Shown: positions 7,740 through 16,310 of the stretch, one piece after another | Numbering within the stretch: the stretch's first letter is position 1 | Layout: the number at the start of each line of letters is the position of its first letter | Assembly (NCBI GenBank): GCA_036563245.1 | Contig: DATCMU010000047.1 | Span: 62,001-126,000 of the forward strand | Origin: DATCMU01 sp036563245 | Lineage (GTDB): Bacteria > Pseudomonadota > Alphaproteobacteria > Rhizobiales > Devosiaceae | Direction of reading: 5' to 3' | Length of the DNA stretch: 64,000 nt | Notes under the pieces: model-generated | What the model saw: the letters and a program-made list of their open reading frames with translations, nothing else | Databases searched by the model: none | What the model was told of the DNA's origin: nothing | Position numbers and translations under genes: made by a program

Positions 7740-9026
7740 GTGAACAATTCCGATCTGCTTGGTCGGCGCGTCGCGGCAGTTTCCCGCGGCATAGCCACTG
7801 CCTATCCCAAGTTCGTTGCCCGAGCCGAAAACTCGGAAATCTGGGACACGGAAGGCAACCGCTTCATCGATTTCGCCGGCGGCATTGCCGTGCTCAACAC
7901 CGGCCACCGCCATCCGCGCGTGATCGAGGCGGTCAAGGCCCAGCTGGATGCCTACACGCATACCGCGTTCCAGATCCTTCCCTATGAGCCCTATGTCGAG
8001 GTGTGCGAGCGCCTCTCCGACATGGCGCCAATCGAAAACGCCAAGGCGATCCTGCTTTCAACGGGCGCGGAGGCCGTCGAAAACGCGGTGAAGATCGCCC
8101 GCGCGGCCACGGGGCGTCCCGGAGTCATCGCGTTCACGGGAGGCTTTCATGGCCGTACCGCGATGACCATGGCGCTGACGGGAAAGGTTGCGCCCTACAA
8201 GACGCAGTTCGGCGTCGGACCGGCCGGTATCTACCATGTGCCGTTCCCGGTGCCGCAATACGGCACCAGCGTCGATGACGCACTCAAGGCGCTCGACTAC
8301 GTGCTGCGCGCCGATATCGGGCCCAACAATGTTGCCGCGATCATCATTGAGCCGGTGCAGGGCGAAGGCGGCTTCCATCCCGCGCCGAAGGAACTTCTGG
8401 TCAAGCTACGCGAAATCTGCGACCGGCACGGCATCCTGCTGATCGTCGATGAAATCCAGACCGGATTTGCCCGTACCGGCAAGATGTTCGCTATCGAGCA
8501 TTCAGGCATTTCGCCCGACCTGATGACGGTCGCCAAATCCCTTGCGGGCGGCTTCCCGTTGTCCGGTGTCATCGGCCGCGCCGACATCATGGACGCCACC
8601 GATCCGGGTGGGCTGGGCGGTACTTATGCCGGTAGCCCGATCGCCTGCGCGGCGGCGCTGGCGGTCATGGACGTGATCGCCGAGGAACGACTTGTCGAGC
8701 GTGCGAACACGATTGGCGAAAGGATCAAGGCCAGGCTCGAAGCGATGGCGATGCGCAACGATATCGTGCCGATTGCCGCGATCCGCGGCCCGGGCGCAAT
8801 GATCGCTTTCGACATCGTGGCACAACGGGGCGGCGACGAGCCGGACGCGGATGCGACAAGGCGTGTTACTCAGGCCGCGCTGGACCGCGGGCTGGTGCTG
8901 TTGTCGTGCGGCGTCTACGGCAACACCATCCGGATCCTCAATCCCCTGACGATTTCGGACGAACTGCTCGAGGAAGGCCTCGATCTCATGGAAGGCGCGC
9001 TGGTCGCCGCCAAGGCACAGGCTTAG
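7740..9026 (+). CDS. gabT: 4-aminobutyrate aminotransferase
   Basis: Class III PLP aminotransferase, 428 residues, converting GABA and 2-oxoglutarate to succinate semialdehyde and glutamate. The PLP lysine is K266 in LMTVAKSLAGG, with the cofactor Asp in LLIVDEIQTGFARTG (D237) and the phosphate-binding TGAEAVENAVKIAR segment near residue 109. TFGGFHGRT-like AFTGGFHGRT is also conserved. GTG start with AAAAGG a few bases upstream. It is followed 10 bp later by gabD, forming the complete two-step GABA-to-succinate route. The family also accepts 5-aminovalerate, so that activity is possible. Confidence 0.92.
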   Translation: MNNSDLLGRRVAAVSRGIATAYPKFVARAENSEIWDTEGNRFIDFAGGIAVLNTGHRHPRVIEAVKAQLDAYTHTAFQILPYEPYVEVCERLSDMAPIENAKAILLSTGAEAVENAVKIARAATGRPGVIAFTGGFHGRTAMTMALTGKVAPYKTQFGVGPAGIYHVPFPVPQYGTSVDDALKALDYVLRADIGPNNVAAIIIEPVQGEGGFHPAPKELLVKLREICDRHGILLIVDEIQTGFARTGKMFAIEHSGISPDLMTVAKSLAGGFPLSGVIGRADIMDATDPGGLGGTYAGSPIACAAALAVMDVIAEERLVERANTIGERIKARLEAMAMRNDIVPIAAIRGPGAMIAFDIVAQRGGDEPDADATRRVTQAALDRGLVLLSCGVYGNTIRILNPLTISDELLEEGLDLMEGALVAAKAQA

Positions 9027-9036
9027 GAAACAAGAA

Positions 9037-10482
9037 ATGCGCAGTCTCAAGGATCGCTCGCTGCTCCGGCAGCAGGCGTATATCGATGGTTTGTTCGTCG
9101 GCGACGGCACGGTACCTGTGGTCAATCCCGCAACCGGTGAACACATCGCCGCCGTACCCGATTTCGGTTCGAGGGAAGCGGAACAAGCGGTGGAGGCCGC
9201 CGCTCGGGCCTTCAAGCCGTGGGCGGCCAGAACCGCCAAGGATCGCAGTACGACCCTGCGGCGCTGGTTCGACCTGATCATGGCCAACCGGGAGGATCTC
9301 GCCACCATCCTGACCAGCGAGCAGGGCAAGCCCTTTGCCGAGGCGCTGGGCGAGATCGACTATGCCGCGTCCTATGTCGAATTCTATGCCGAGGAAGCCA
9401 AGCGCGTTGCCGGCGAAATCCTGCCGGCACACCGCACCGATGTGCGCATTACCGTGTTCCGCCAGCCCATCGGCGTCGTGGCGGCGATCACACCGTGGAA
9501 CTTCCCCGCCGCCATGATTACGCGCAAGATCGCCCCTGCCCTCGCCGCCGGCTGCACGGTCGTGGTCAAACCGGCGCCGGAAACGCCACTGACCGCCCTC
9601 GCGCTGGCCGAACTGGCGGGACGCGCCGGCTTTCCGCCAGGCACCATCAATGTGATCACCGGCGACGCCATCGCGATCGGCAAGATCCTGACGACCCATC
9701 AAAAGGTGCGTCTGGTCGGATTCACCGGCTCGACGGCCGTGGGCAAGCTGCTGATGGCGCAGGCCTCCACCACGGTGAAGAAGGTCGCACTGGAACTTGG
9801 CGGCAACGCCCCCTTCATTGTCTTTGACGATGCCGACCTCGACGCCGCCGTCGAAGGGGCCATCGTCTCGAAATACCGGAACATGGGCCAGACCTGCGTG
9901 TGCACCAACCGCATCTACGTGCAGGCGGGCATCCATGACCGGTTCGTCGAAGCGCTTGCCGAGCGGGTCGGCAAACTCCCGGTCGGCGACGGCTTCGCTG
10001 AGGGCGTGGTCCAGGGCCCCCTGATCAACGAGGATGCGGTCGCCAAGGTGGAGGCCCATATCTCGGACGCCGTCACAAAGGGCGCATCCGTGATCACCGG
10101 CGGCCACCGGCACCAGCTTGGGCAGACATTCTTCGAGCCGACCCTGATCACCGGCGCTTCGGCGGGAATGCTCCTGGCCCAGGAAGAGACCTTCGGGCCC
10201 CTCGCCGCCGTGTTCAGGTTCGATACCGAAGAAGAGGCGATCGCCGCCGCCAACGACACCCAGAGCGGGCTTGCCGCCTATTTCTACACCCGGGATGTCG
10301 GCCGCGTCTTCCGGGTACTCGAGCACCTGGAATACGGAATGGTCGGGGTCAATACCGGGCTGATATCGACCGAACTCGCCCCATTCGGCGGCATCAAGGA
10401 AAGCGGGAACTCAAGGGAGGGCTCCCACCACGGTATCCTGGAATTCACCGAGCTGAAGTACGGCTGCATCGCCGGGCTCTAG
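9037..10482 (+). CDS. gabD: Succinate-semialdehyde dehydrogenase
   Basis: 481-residue NAD(P)-dependent aldehyde dehydrogenase that oxidises succinate semialdehyde to succinate, feeding GABA carbon into the TCA cycle. Active-site residues are present: Asn155 in ITPWNFP, Glu253 in VALELGGNAPF, and nucleophile Cys287 in GQTCVCTNR. The double cysteine C-V-C and GQTCVC context are typical of GabD. Length and C-terminal FGGIKESGNSREGSHHGI also fit. It lies 10 bp after gabT on the same strand, so cotranscription is likely and both would share LysR control. Confidence 0.93.
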   Translation: MRSLKDRSLLRQQAYIDGLFVGDGTVPVVNPATGEHIAAVPDFGSREAEQAVEAAARAFKPWAARTAKDRSTTLRRWFDLIMANREDLATILTSEQGKPFAEALGEIDYAASYVEFYAEEAKRVAGEILPAHRTDVRITVFRQPIGVVAAITPWNFPAAMITRKIAPALAAGCTVVVKPAPETPLTALALAELAGRAGFPPGTINVITGDAIAIGKILTTHQKVRLVGFTGSTAVGKLLMAQASTTVKKVALELGGNAPFIVFDDADLDAAVEGAIVSKYRNMGQTCVCTNRIYVQAGIHDRFVEALAERVGKLPVGDGFAEGVVQGPLINEDAVAKVEAHISDAVTKGASVITGGHRHQLGQTFFEPTLITGASAGMLLAQEETFGPLAAVFRFDTEEEAIAAANDTQSGLAAYFYTRDVGRVFRVLEHLEYGMVGVNTGLISTELAPFGGIKESGNSREGSHHGILEFTELKYGCIAGL

Positions 10483-10842
10483 CATTCCCAGGCGAGACAG
10501 GCACCGGTTCGCCGCCGGCAACAACGACGAACAAGCCGCTGGGGCCGCGCATGCCATTCCGAGACAAGCGGCGCGGCTCCAGTCACCTGGTCGACCGGAA
10601 ACGGCGTTGGCAAAGGCCAGTGCATTGCTCCCCTTTTTTAGCGCCGCTCACCCGCGGCACGCTTGGCGACCTGGCGAATTAGGCCGCGGAGCATCTAACC
10701 GACTTCAATGGACGTGTTGCAGGAACGATACACTACATCTGCTTCGGTAAATCAGTTGATCCAAGTCAAATCGCCTCAACAAATTGCCTCCTAGGTAAAT
10801 AGTATTGAATGCCAACAGAATGAGAATGTTGAGGAAAGCAAG
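10483..10842 (+). other. Intergenic region before the porin-like gene
   Basis: 360 bp without a credible gene. The first two thirds are GC-rich with short imperfect inverted repeats but no clear terminator. The last ~120 bp become A/T-rich, as expected for a strong promoter of an outer-membrane protein gene. I could not fix a -35/-10 pair with confidence. AGGAAAG just before the ATG at 10843 serves as ribosome-binding site. Confidence 0.4.
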
Positions 10843-11616
10843 ATGAGAACACTCGTCGCCCTATTCGCCGGCCTGCTGGTCGCCACGGCAGGATCCGCGA
10901 ATGCCGCCGACGCGCCAGGGTATAGCGGCGCGGAGAGCGTCATGTACTCCGCGAATTCCACCCACGACTGGACCGGATTCTATGTCGGCGCCATGGGAGG
11001 CATTGCCTCTTTCAACAGCAACTGGGATACCATCTACGGCACATACGAGGGTGGCCCCAGCGATATCAATCCGACCTCGGTCGCCCGCATCAACTCCGTC
11101 GGCGGCATCCTGGGTGTGACGGCCGGATACAACTTCCAGGTGAGCCCGGAAGCCGTGCTGGGTATCGAAGGCGATATCGGTTTCACGAATCTGAACGGCA
11201 GCGACGTGTGCCTCGGCGACAACACCTATTACCATGCCACTTGTGCCGCCAAGGTGAACTGGTTGGCATCGGTTGCCGGGCGTGCCGGTTTTGCAGCGGA
11301 TCGCACCCTGGTTTTTGGCAAGGCCGGACTTGCCGTTGGAAGTTTCAGCTACGACATCGGGAACTTCAATTTCAGCGCCCCTGAATACAACACCGTTACC
11401 GAGACCCGTTACGGAATGCTGCTCGGCGCAGGTATCGAACAAGCCCTGACCGACACGATCAGCGCGAAGGTCGAGGTCGACTACATGGACTTCGGCAGCA
11501 AGCGTGTGAACTTCAGTTCCGGGTGCGGGACCTTATGCTATTCATCGGATTTTGGCACGGATATCGCCAACAAGGTCATTCTGGGCAAGGTCGGCATTAA
11601 CGTGAAACTGCAGTAG
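10843..11616 (+). CDS. Outer-membrane beta-barrel protein, Omp25/31-like
   Basis: 257-residue exported protein. The first 22 residues (MRTLVALFAGLLVATAGSANA) form a signal peptide cleaved after ANA. The rest has alternating amphipathic strands with aromatic girdles, such as DWTGFYVGAMGG, GVTAGYNFQVSPEAVLGIEGDIGF, VNWLASVAGRAGF and ALTDTISAKVEVDYMDFGS. It ends with a strand suited to barrel assembly (ILGKVGINVKLQ). W-T-G-F-Y-V-G followed by GYN-Q-----V-GIEGD is the pattern of the porin-family/Omp25-Omp31 proteins of alphaproteobacteria. It is monocistronic. Function is probably structural or a small pore; no specific substrate can be given. Confidence 0.85.
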   Translation: MRTLVALFAGLLVATAGSANAADAPGYSGAESVMYSANSTHDWTGFYVGAMGGIASFNSNWDTIYGTYEGGPSDINPTSVARINSVGGILGVTAGYNFQVSPEAVLGIEGDIGFTNLNGSDVCLGDNTYYHATCAAKVNWLASVAGRAGFAADRTLVFGKAGLAVGSFSYDIGNFNFSAPEYNTVTETRYGMLLGAGIEQALTDTISAKVEVDYMDFGSKRVNFSSGCGTLCYSSDFGTDIANKVILGKVGINVKLQ

Positions 11617-11640
11617 TCGCCTCACGTATTGTCCCAAGTC

Positions 11641-11690
11641 CGAGCGCCGGCCGACATCGTCGCGCCGGCGCTTCGTTATCCATATTTGTT
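11641..11690 (+). terminator. Terminator after the outer-membrane protein gene
   Basis: AGCGCCGGC (11643-11651) and GCCGGCGCT (11664-11672) form a perfect 9-bp stem with a 12-nt loop. A T-rich stretch follows (TTCGTTATCCATATTTGTT). It lies 26 bp after the porin stop and may also serve the convergent GH20 gene. Confidence 0.6.
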
Positions 11691-11717
11691 GCTGCCGCGC
11701 CGCGACCGGTAGCGGCG

Positions 11718-13637
11718 TCAGAGTTCCGGCATCAACCTGCTCTGGGCACAGAACCGCTGCCAGTTCTTGCGCGGCATCGGCGTCCATGCGGCTTCGGCAA
11801 TCGCACCCAGCCGTGGGAAGACCATATGGTTGAACCGCTGCCGCGACACCAGGTTCTCGCTCCAGATGCAGCCCTGCACACCCTTGAGCCGATCCGCGAG
11901 TTCCGCCGGGAAGTCCCCCGCCGCCTCATATTCATAGCAGTGTTGCGGCGGCACCACGCCGGCCCAGGTCAAACCCGGTTCCAGCCATTCGTGGGCCTGG
12001 GCCATGTCGAGGTAATAGGCCTGCCCCGGCGTCATCACCACGTCATATCCCATCCTGGCGAGATCCAGCCCGATCTCGGGCTTCTGCCACGCCATCAGCA
12101 GCGCCCCATCCGGCTCGACGCCACCGCCGTGCGAGACCTCGTCCCATCCCGCGAGCTTCTTGCCGAATCCGGAGAGGATCGCCTGCACCTTCTTGAGCAG
12201 ATGGGCCTGAAGCTCTGGTGTGCCCGAAAGATGCCGCGACTTCATCAGCTCCCGGGCCTTTGGAGAGCCCAACCAGGATCCGTCCGCAACTTCGTCGCCA
12301 CCGACATGGATGAAGGGGAACGGGAACAGGTCCGCCACCTCCCTGAACACCTTTTCGAGCAGGTCATAGGTCTCATCCATCGCCGGATTGAGGGCGTTGT
12401 TCTCATAGCCCTGCACGGAATGATAGTTGCCCACGCTCTCCTCAGGGTCGATCAGGTGTGGATAGGCGGCAAGCACCGCCGTGCAGTGCCCCGGAATATC
12501 GAATTCAGGCATGATCCCCACATGCAGCCGCGCGGCATCCTGGATCAGTTCCCTGACCTCATCCTGGGTATAGAATCCCTCGCTTGGCCTGGCGCCACTG
12601 CCCAGTTGCGCCGTCATCTTCTCACCCGGCCCGCGCCGCGCGCCGGTCCGCGTCAGTTCGGGCAGCGCCTTGATCTCCAGTCGCCATCCCTCGTCGTCTG
12701 ACAGGTGCCAGTGCAGGACGTTCATCTTGTTCCATGCAAGGATATCGATAAATCGCCTGACGCTCTGAAGCGAATAGACCTGGCGCGACACATCGAGGTG
12801 ACAGCCGCGCCACTCGTAGCGTGGCGCATCCGAAATCAGACCCGACTTCGGAAATCGGAATGTCTCGGGTTGGGCGTACGCCGCATGATGCATCTGCGCC
12901 AGGGTGGTAAGCGCATAGCTCAGACCAGCGGCCCCGCCACTTGCAAGCCGAACGCCGTCCTCGGCGAAGTCCAGGCGATAGCCCTCAGAAGGCAAGTCGT
13001 CCGAGGTCGAGAACTGCACCGACAGCCCCCCGGCAACCCCCGTCAACGCGAAAACGCTGATGGCATTGGGGAAGAGCCGCCTTGCGAGCGCGCCGACCTC
13101 ATTCATCGCAGCGATCGCCTGTACTGGGCTTCCTGGCGCCGGAAAAAGGGCGATCGGCGCTTCCCCGAACCCATCAAGGTCGGTCACGCCTGGCCACGGG
13201 ATGATCCCGACCGGCTCCTCAAGCCGGCCCTCCGGCACCAGAACCGGCGGGCGCTTCGCCACATGGCCCTTGAGCATCAAGTCGCCTGTCTCGATATCGT
13301 GTGAGGTGCCATCGGACAGGATCAGATAGGCCGTGCTCACCCCATCCGTGATGTGGCTCGGCTTGCGCGTCAGCGCCCTGACGACGAAGGTCCAGCTCTC
13401 TCCCGGCTGCAGCACCAGCCCCTGGGGCGGTTCATACTCGTGATAGTTCGCATTGCGCCGAACAAGGGTGGCGTTACGCACCATCGAGCGATCGAGGTTC
13501 CGGGTCAGAGCGGTATAGACCAGCCGGAACCCGGACAACGCAGCCCCGCCCAGATTGGTCAGCGTCAATTCCAGTTGCCCGTTCTCGTCGCCATCCGGCG
13601 TCCACTGATTGTCGAGGCGACAAAGGCTGGCGGTCAT
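11718..13637 (-). CDS. GH20 beta-N-acetylhexosaminidase
   Basis: Glycoside hydrolase family 20 enzyme, about 639 residues, releasing terminal GlcNAc or GalNAc from glycans or chito-oligosaccharides. The start MTASLCRLDNQW at 13637 has GGGAG upstream; the longer open frame upstream runs over the SDR gene and is not coding. An N-terminal beta-rich region of ~180 residues precedes the barrel. The catalytic H-V-G-G-D-E motif is at about residues 444-449, with D448 orienting the acetamido group and E449 as acid. Substrate-site motifs WHLSDDEGWR, PEFDIPGH, LAGWDEV and WSEN are present. No signal peptide is visible, so it may act in the cytoplasm on imported material. It is the last gene of the RidA-RpiR-SDR-GH20 operon. 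Confidence 0.9.
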   Translation of the reverse strand: MTASLCRLDNQWTPDGDENGQLELTLTNLGGAALSGFRLVYTALTRNLDRSMVRNATLVRRNANYHEYEPPQGLVLQPGESWTFVVRALTRKPSHITDGVSTAYLILSDGTSHDIETGDLMLKGHVAKRPPVLVPEGRLEEPVGIIPWPGVTDLDGFGEAPIALFPAPGSPVQAIAAMNEVGALARRLFPNAISVFALTGVAGGLSVQFSTSDDLPSEGYRLDFAEDGVRLASGGAAGLSYALTTLAQMHHAAYAQPETFRFPKSGLISDAPRYEWRGCHLDVSRQVYSLQSVRRFIDILAWNKMNVLHWHLSDDEGWRLEIKALPELTRTGARRGPGEKMTAQLGSGARPSEGFYTQDEVRELIQDAARLHVGIMPEFDIPGHCTAVLAAYPHLIDPEESVGNYHSVQGYENNALNPAMDETYDLLEKVFREVADLFPFPFIHVGGDEVADGSWLGSPKARELMKSRHLSGTPELQAHLLKKVQAILSGFGKKLAGWDEVSHGGGVEPDGALLMAWQKPEIGLDLARMGYDVVMTPGQAYYLDMAQAHEWLEPGLTWAGVVPPQHCYEYEAAGDFPAELADRLKGVQGCIWSENLVSRQRFNHMVFPRLGAIAEAAWTPMPRKNWQRFCAQSRLMPEL

Positions 13638-13669
13638 CGCAGGCTCCCAAATTTTGGCAGAAACAGATG

Positions 13670-14449
13670 TCAGTAGTCGTCCGACTGGCTGAAGGTATGC
13701 GCCAGTTCGGTTTGCCCGGCAGTCAACCCGCAGTCGACCGGCAGGCAGACACCGGAAATGGCATTCGCGGACGGACCCGCGAGGAAGGAAACAGCGGCCG
13801 CGATATCCCGGGTCAGCGCAATGCGCTTGAGCGGATACCAGCGTTTCACCTCTTCCCAGACATCGGGATTGGCCGCCGCCCGTTCCTCCCAGGCCCTGGT
13901 GCGCACCGAGCCCGGCGCCACCGCGTTGGCCCGCACGCCGAACTTGCCGTATTCGACGGCAACCATCCTGGTAAACTGGAGCAGGCCCGCCTTCGCCGCG
14001 CTGTAGGCCGGATGCCCGTAGACCCCGAGGCCGTTGACCGAGGCGATGTTGATCAGGCAACCCGCGCTCGCCTTCAGGTCCGCGGCGACTGCGTCAAAAC
14101 AGATATACGCCGCCTCTAGATTGAGCGTCATGTCCTTGCGCCATGCGGCAAGGTCCATGCTGCCAAGCGATAGTCCGGTCGCCCGGCCCGCGTTGTTGAC
14201 CAGCACATGGACTGGCCCCACGGCCCGCGCCGCCGACGCCATCGCCTTGACCGCAGACGGATCGGTCACGTCGCACTGCCAGGGATGAATGCCGTCGACT
14301 TCGGCCGCAACCCGTTCCGCAGCCGACCTGTCGATGTCGGCCGCAAGCACCAGAAATCCGTCGGCCCGCAACGCGGCGGCGATGGCCCGGCCGATGTCTC
14401 CGCCCGCGCCCGTCACGATTGCGACCCTCATGCCAGCCCGTTCAGTCAC
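13670..14449 (-). CDS. SDR-family oxidoreductase (amino-sugar locus)
   Basis: Classical short-chain dehydrogenase/reductase of about 259 residues. Cofactor motif VTGAGGDIGRAIA near the N-terminus, structural VNNAGRA, catalytic Ser in INIASVNG and Y-x3-K in HPAYSAAKAG. I favour the GTG at 14449, which has GGGAGG seven bases upstream and overlaps the RpiR stop by 8 bp; the alternative ATG at 14431 gives MRVAIVTG directly. It lies 32 bp before the GH20 gene. The substrate is unknown; a hydroxyl of a sugar or sugar acid derived from the imported glycan is a reasonable guess from context only. Confidence 0.85.
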   Translation of the reverse strand: MTERAGMRVAIVTGAGGDIGRAIAAALRADGFLVLAADIDRSAAERVAAEVDGIHPWQCDVTDPSAVKAMASAARAVGPVHVLVNNAGRATGLSLGSMDLAAWRKDMTLNLEAAYICFDAVAADLKASAGCLINIASVNGLGVYGHPAYSAAKAGLLQFTRMVAVEYGKFGVRANAVAPGSVRTRAWEERAAANPDVWEEVKRWYPLKRIALTRDIAAAVSFLAGPSANAISGVCLPVDCGLTAGQTELAHTFSQSDDY

Positions 14450-15305
14450 CCAGCGCCTCCCGATCGTCCTTGTCGCGGGACGCCACAACCTGATGCTTGA
14501 TACGCCGCAGGGTCTCGCTGGCCCCAGTCTCGAGCCTCAGCGCAACGAGGGTCGCCACTATGTCCACCATGCCCAGGAAGGCGTAACGCACCGAGGTGGG
14601 CTGCAGAATGTCGGTCCCCTCGGAAATCTCTATGGGCAGCACCAGGTCGGCGGCCTGACCGACCGGCGTTTCCCGCCGGGTGATGGCAATGGTCTGCACC
14701 TTGTAGTCGCGTGCTGCGGTCAGCGCGCGCGCCAGCTCAAGGTTCCGACCAGAGAACGATGAGGCAATAATGACATCGCCCGGTCGCGCAGCCGCGGCGA
14801 GCATCAACTGCATGCCGTGGTCCGCGCTGGCCGACACCCGCAGGCCCAGCCGGAACAGACGATTTCTGATCTCCCCGGCAATCATCGAGGAATTGCCGCC
14901 CGATCCAAACGCGTAGACCATCGATGCGTTGGCAATCTGCGTCACCGCCCGCTCGAGCAGGCCCTCATCGAGGCCGCCATGCATGGCATACAGTGCCGTT
15001 TGCGCCCGGGTCACGATGGTTTCGGCTACTTCCCTGGTCGAGAGCGAAACCGTCTCGGGTTGCAGGTAACGGGTGCCCACAAAGGTCGACTGCGCCAGCC
15101 GCACCTTGAATTCGGAAAAACTCTGGCAGCCAAGGCGCCGGCAGAACCGCGTCACTGTGGGGGGCGAGACTTCTGCCCTTGAAGCCAGTTCTATGATCGA
15201 GGCGTTCACCGCAAATCCTGTGTCGGAGAACAGAATTTCCGCGATCCGCTGTTCGGACCGCGAGAGATTGTCCATCTCCCCCTGCAGTGTCGCCAGGATA
15301 TCCAT
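14442..15305 (-). CDS. RpiR/MurR-family regulator with SIS domain
   Basis: 287-residue transcription factor. The N-terminal HTH covers roughly residues 1-80 (SRSEQRIAEILFSDTGFAVNAS and the recognition region RAEVSPPTVTRFCRRLGCQSFSEFKVRLAQ). The SIS sugar-phosphate-binding domain follows from ~120 to 250 (VYAFGSGGNSSMIAGEIRNRLFRLG and DVIIASSFSGRNLELARALTAAR). Members sense phosphorylated sugars such as GlcNAc-6-P or MurNAc-6-P. It is cotranscribed with RidA upstream (17 bp) and the SDR downstream (overlap). Two matching A/T-rich sites lie in the operon's promoter region and two more before the Gfo/Idh-ABC operon, suggesting autoregulation and remote control. Confidence 0.9.
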   Translation of the reverse strand: MDILATLQGEMDNLSRSEQRIAEILFSDTGFAVNASIIELASRAEVSPPTVTRFCRRLGCQSFSEFKVRLAQSTFVGTRYLQPETVSLSTREVAETIVTRAQTALYAMHGGLDEGLLERAVTQIANASMVYAFGSGGNSSMIAGEIRNRLFRLGLRVSASADHGMQLMLAAAARPGDVIIASSFSGRNLELARALTAARDYKVQTIAITRRETPVGQAADLVLPIEISEGTDILQPTSVRYAFLGMVDIVATLVALRLETGASETLRRIKHQVVASRDKDDREALGD

Positions 15306-15322
15306 CCCTCCGGCTCCCTCCT

Positions 15323-15709
15323 CTAGTCGCCCTTGTAGCAGACGCAGTCGATCTCGACCTTGCCGTCCACCATCAGGCGAGACTGCACACAGGCGCGCGC
15401 TGGCGGATGTTCGCCGAAATAGCTCTTGTAGACGCCATTGAACGACCAGAAATCGCGCGGATCGTCGAGCCAGACACCCACCCGGACCACCGTTTCGAGC
15501 CCATATCCGGCCTCATCCAGGATGGCCAGCAGGTTCCGGATCGCGACGTGGGACTGCTCGACGACGCCGCCGGCGACGATCTCGCCATCCTTCATAGCGA
15601 CCTGCCCCGAAACATAGAGCCAACCATCGGCTTCCACCGCCCGCGCAAAAGGCAGGTTCTGGCCACCCGCGCCCGGCTTTCCCGCTCCATAACGCCTGAT
15701 TCCACCCAT
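15323..15709 (-). CDS. RidA family protein
   Basis: 128-residue YjgF/YER057c/UK114 protein. Family members hydrolyse reactive enamines/imines (for example from PLP enzymes) or act on pathway-specific enamine intermediates. The start MGGIRRYGAG at 15709 has GGGAG upstream; an upstream TTG start at 15760 would place the operator inside the gene. Arg105 in PPARACVQ and Glu119 in KVEIDCV match the catalytic pair of RidA. It is the first gene of the operon with the RpiR regulator, SDR and hexosaminidase. An imine-forming step in amino-sugar catabolism could explain its presence. Confidence 0.82.
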   Translation of the reverse strand: MGGIRRYGAGKPGAGGQNLPFARAVEADGWLYVSGQVAMKDGEIVAGGVVEQSHVAIRNLLAILDEAGYGLETVVRVGVWLDDPRDFWSFNGVYKSYFGEHPPARACVQSRLMVDGKVEIDCVCYKGD

Positions 15710-15731
15710 CGTGAATTCGCTCCCAAGGTCA

Positions 15732-15746
15732 TGTAAATTATTTTCG
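15732..15746. promoter_or_regulatory. Putative RpiR operator, copy 1
   Basis: TGTAAATTATTTTCG, an imperfect A/T-rich palindrome 22 bp upstream of the RidA start. It matches the copy at 15806 in 14 of 15 bases and the copy at 23284 in 13 of 15. Confidence 0.55.
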
Positions 15747-15805
15747 TCCTTGATTGACAATCCAGCAGATTCAGTCGATTTTTTCCAGAGCTTTCTGACA
15801 ACCGG

Positions 15806-15820
15806 TGTAAATTATTTCCG
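15806..15820. promoter_or_regulatory. Putative RpiR operator, copy 2
   Basis: TGTAAATTATTTCCG, 74 bp from copy 1 (about seven helical turns). It abuts the ATG of the NTF2-like gene at 15821, leaving no room for a ribosome-binding site there. Confidence 0.55.
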
Positions 15821-16306
15821 ATGCGCGATCCCTTCACCAATCCTTTCGCAGCCACCGACGCAGATCGCCATTCGATCTGGGAAATGCTCGTGACCCGGGA
15901 CATCGCGGCGTTTCTTGCCGCCGACTGGTCGATGGTCGAAGATGATTTCGTGCTGGGGGAGTTCGTCGGCATCGATGGCCGGCGCAGCGCGAATCCCGAC
16001 GACTGGCGGCTCGCCTTTGCCGCTCTGGGCGCCTACCGGGACGAATGGATCCGACAGGCAATGGACTCCGCCGCCCAAGAGTACAAGGAGGACCGCCGCG
16101 CCGCGATCTTCAACGCTACCCGCCTTGAGGACATCGAGATCTTCGGTGAACGCGCCTTGGCGCACAAGAAATTCGATGGCGGAATCGCGCGGGCCGACGG
16201 CACTTTCGAGCCGATGAACTGGCAGACACTCTATTATTGCAGGAAACTATCCGGGGAGTGGAAGATCACCGGTTTCACGGGCTACCTGCCCAACCCGATG
16301 GGTTGA
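15821..16306 (+). CDS. NTF2/SnoaL-like protein of unknown role
   Basis: 161-residue soluble protein resembling SnoaL-like/NTF2-fold proteins (N-terminal helices, IWEMLVTRDIAAFLAADWSMVEDDF, then a C-terminal strand pair MNWQTLYYCRKLSGEWKITGFTGYLP). No catalytic residues can be assigned with confidence. The ATG at 15821 directly follows an operator-like repeat and lacks a Shine-Dalgarno sequence. Either the message is leaderless or translation begins later (for example at the ATG near 15884, which has GGGAA before it). It is divergent from the RidA-RpiR operon and is followed 4 bp later by the M81 metallopeptidase gene, so the two are probably cotranscribed under RpiR. Confidence 0.6.
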   Translation: MRDPFTNPFAATDADRHSIWEMLVTRDIAAFLAADWSMVEDDFVLGEFVGIDGRRSANPDDWRLAFAALGAYRDEWIRQAMDSAAQEYKEDRRAAIFNATRLEDIEIFGERALAHKKFDGGIARADGTFEPMNWQTLYYCRKLSGEWKITGFTGYLPNPMG

Positions 16307-16310
16307 TGCG

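Noticed and set aside
13638..14060. Open-frame extension of the GH20 gene across the SDR gene
   Set aside because: The extension translates to Arg/Gly-rich shadow sequence; the start at 13637 has a ribosome-binding site and the proper family N-terminus.
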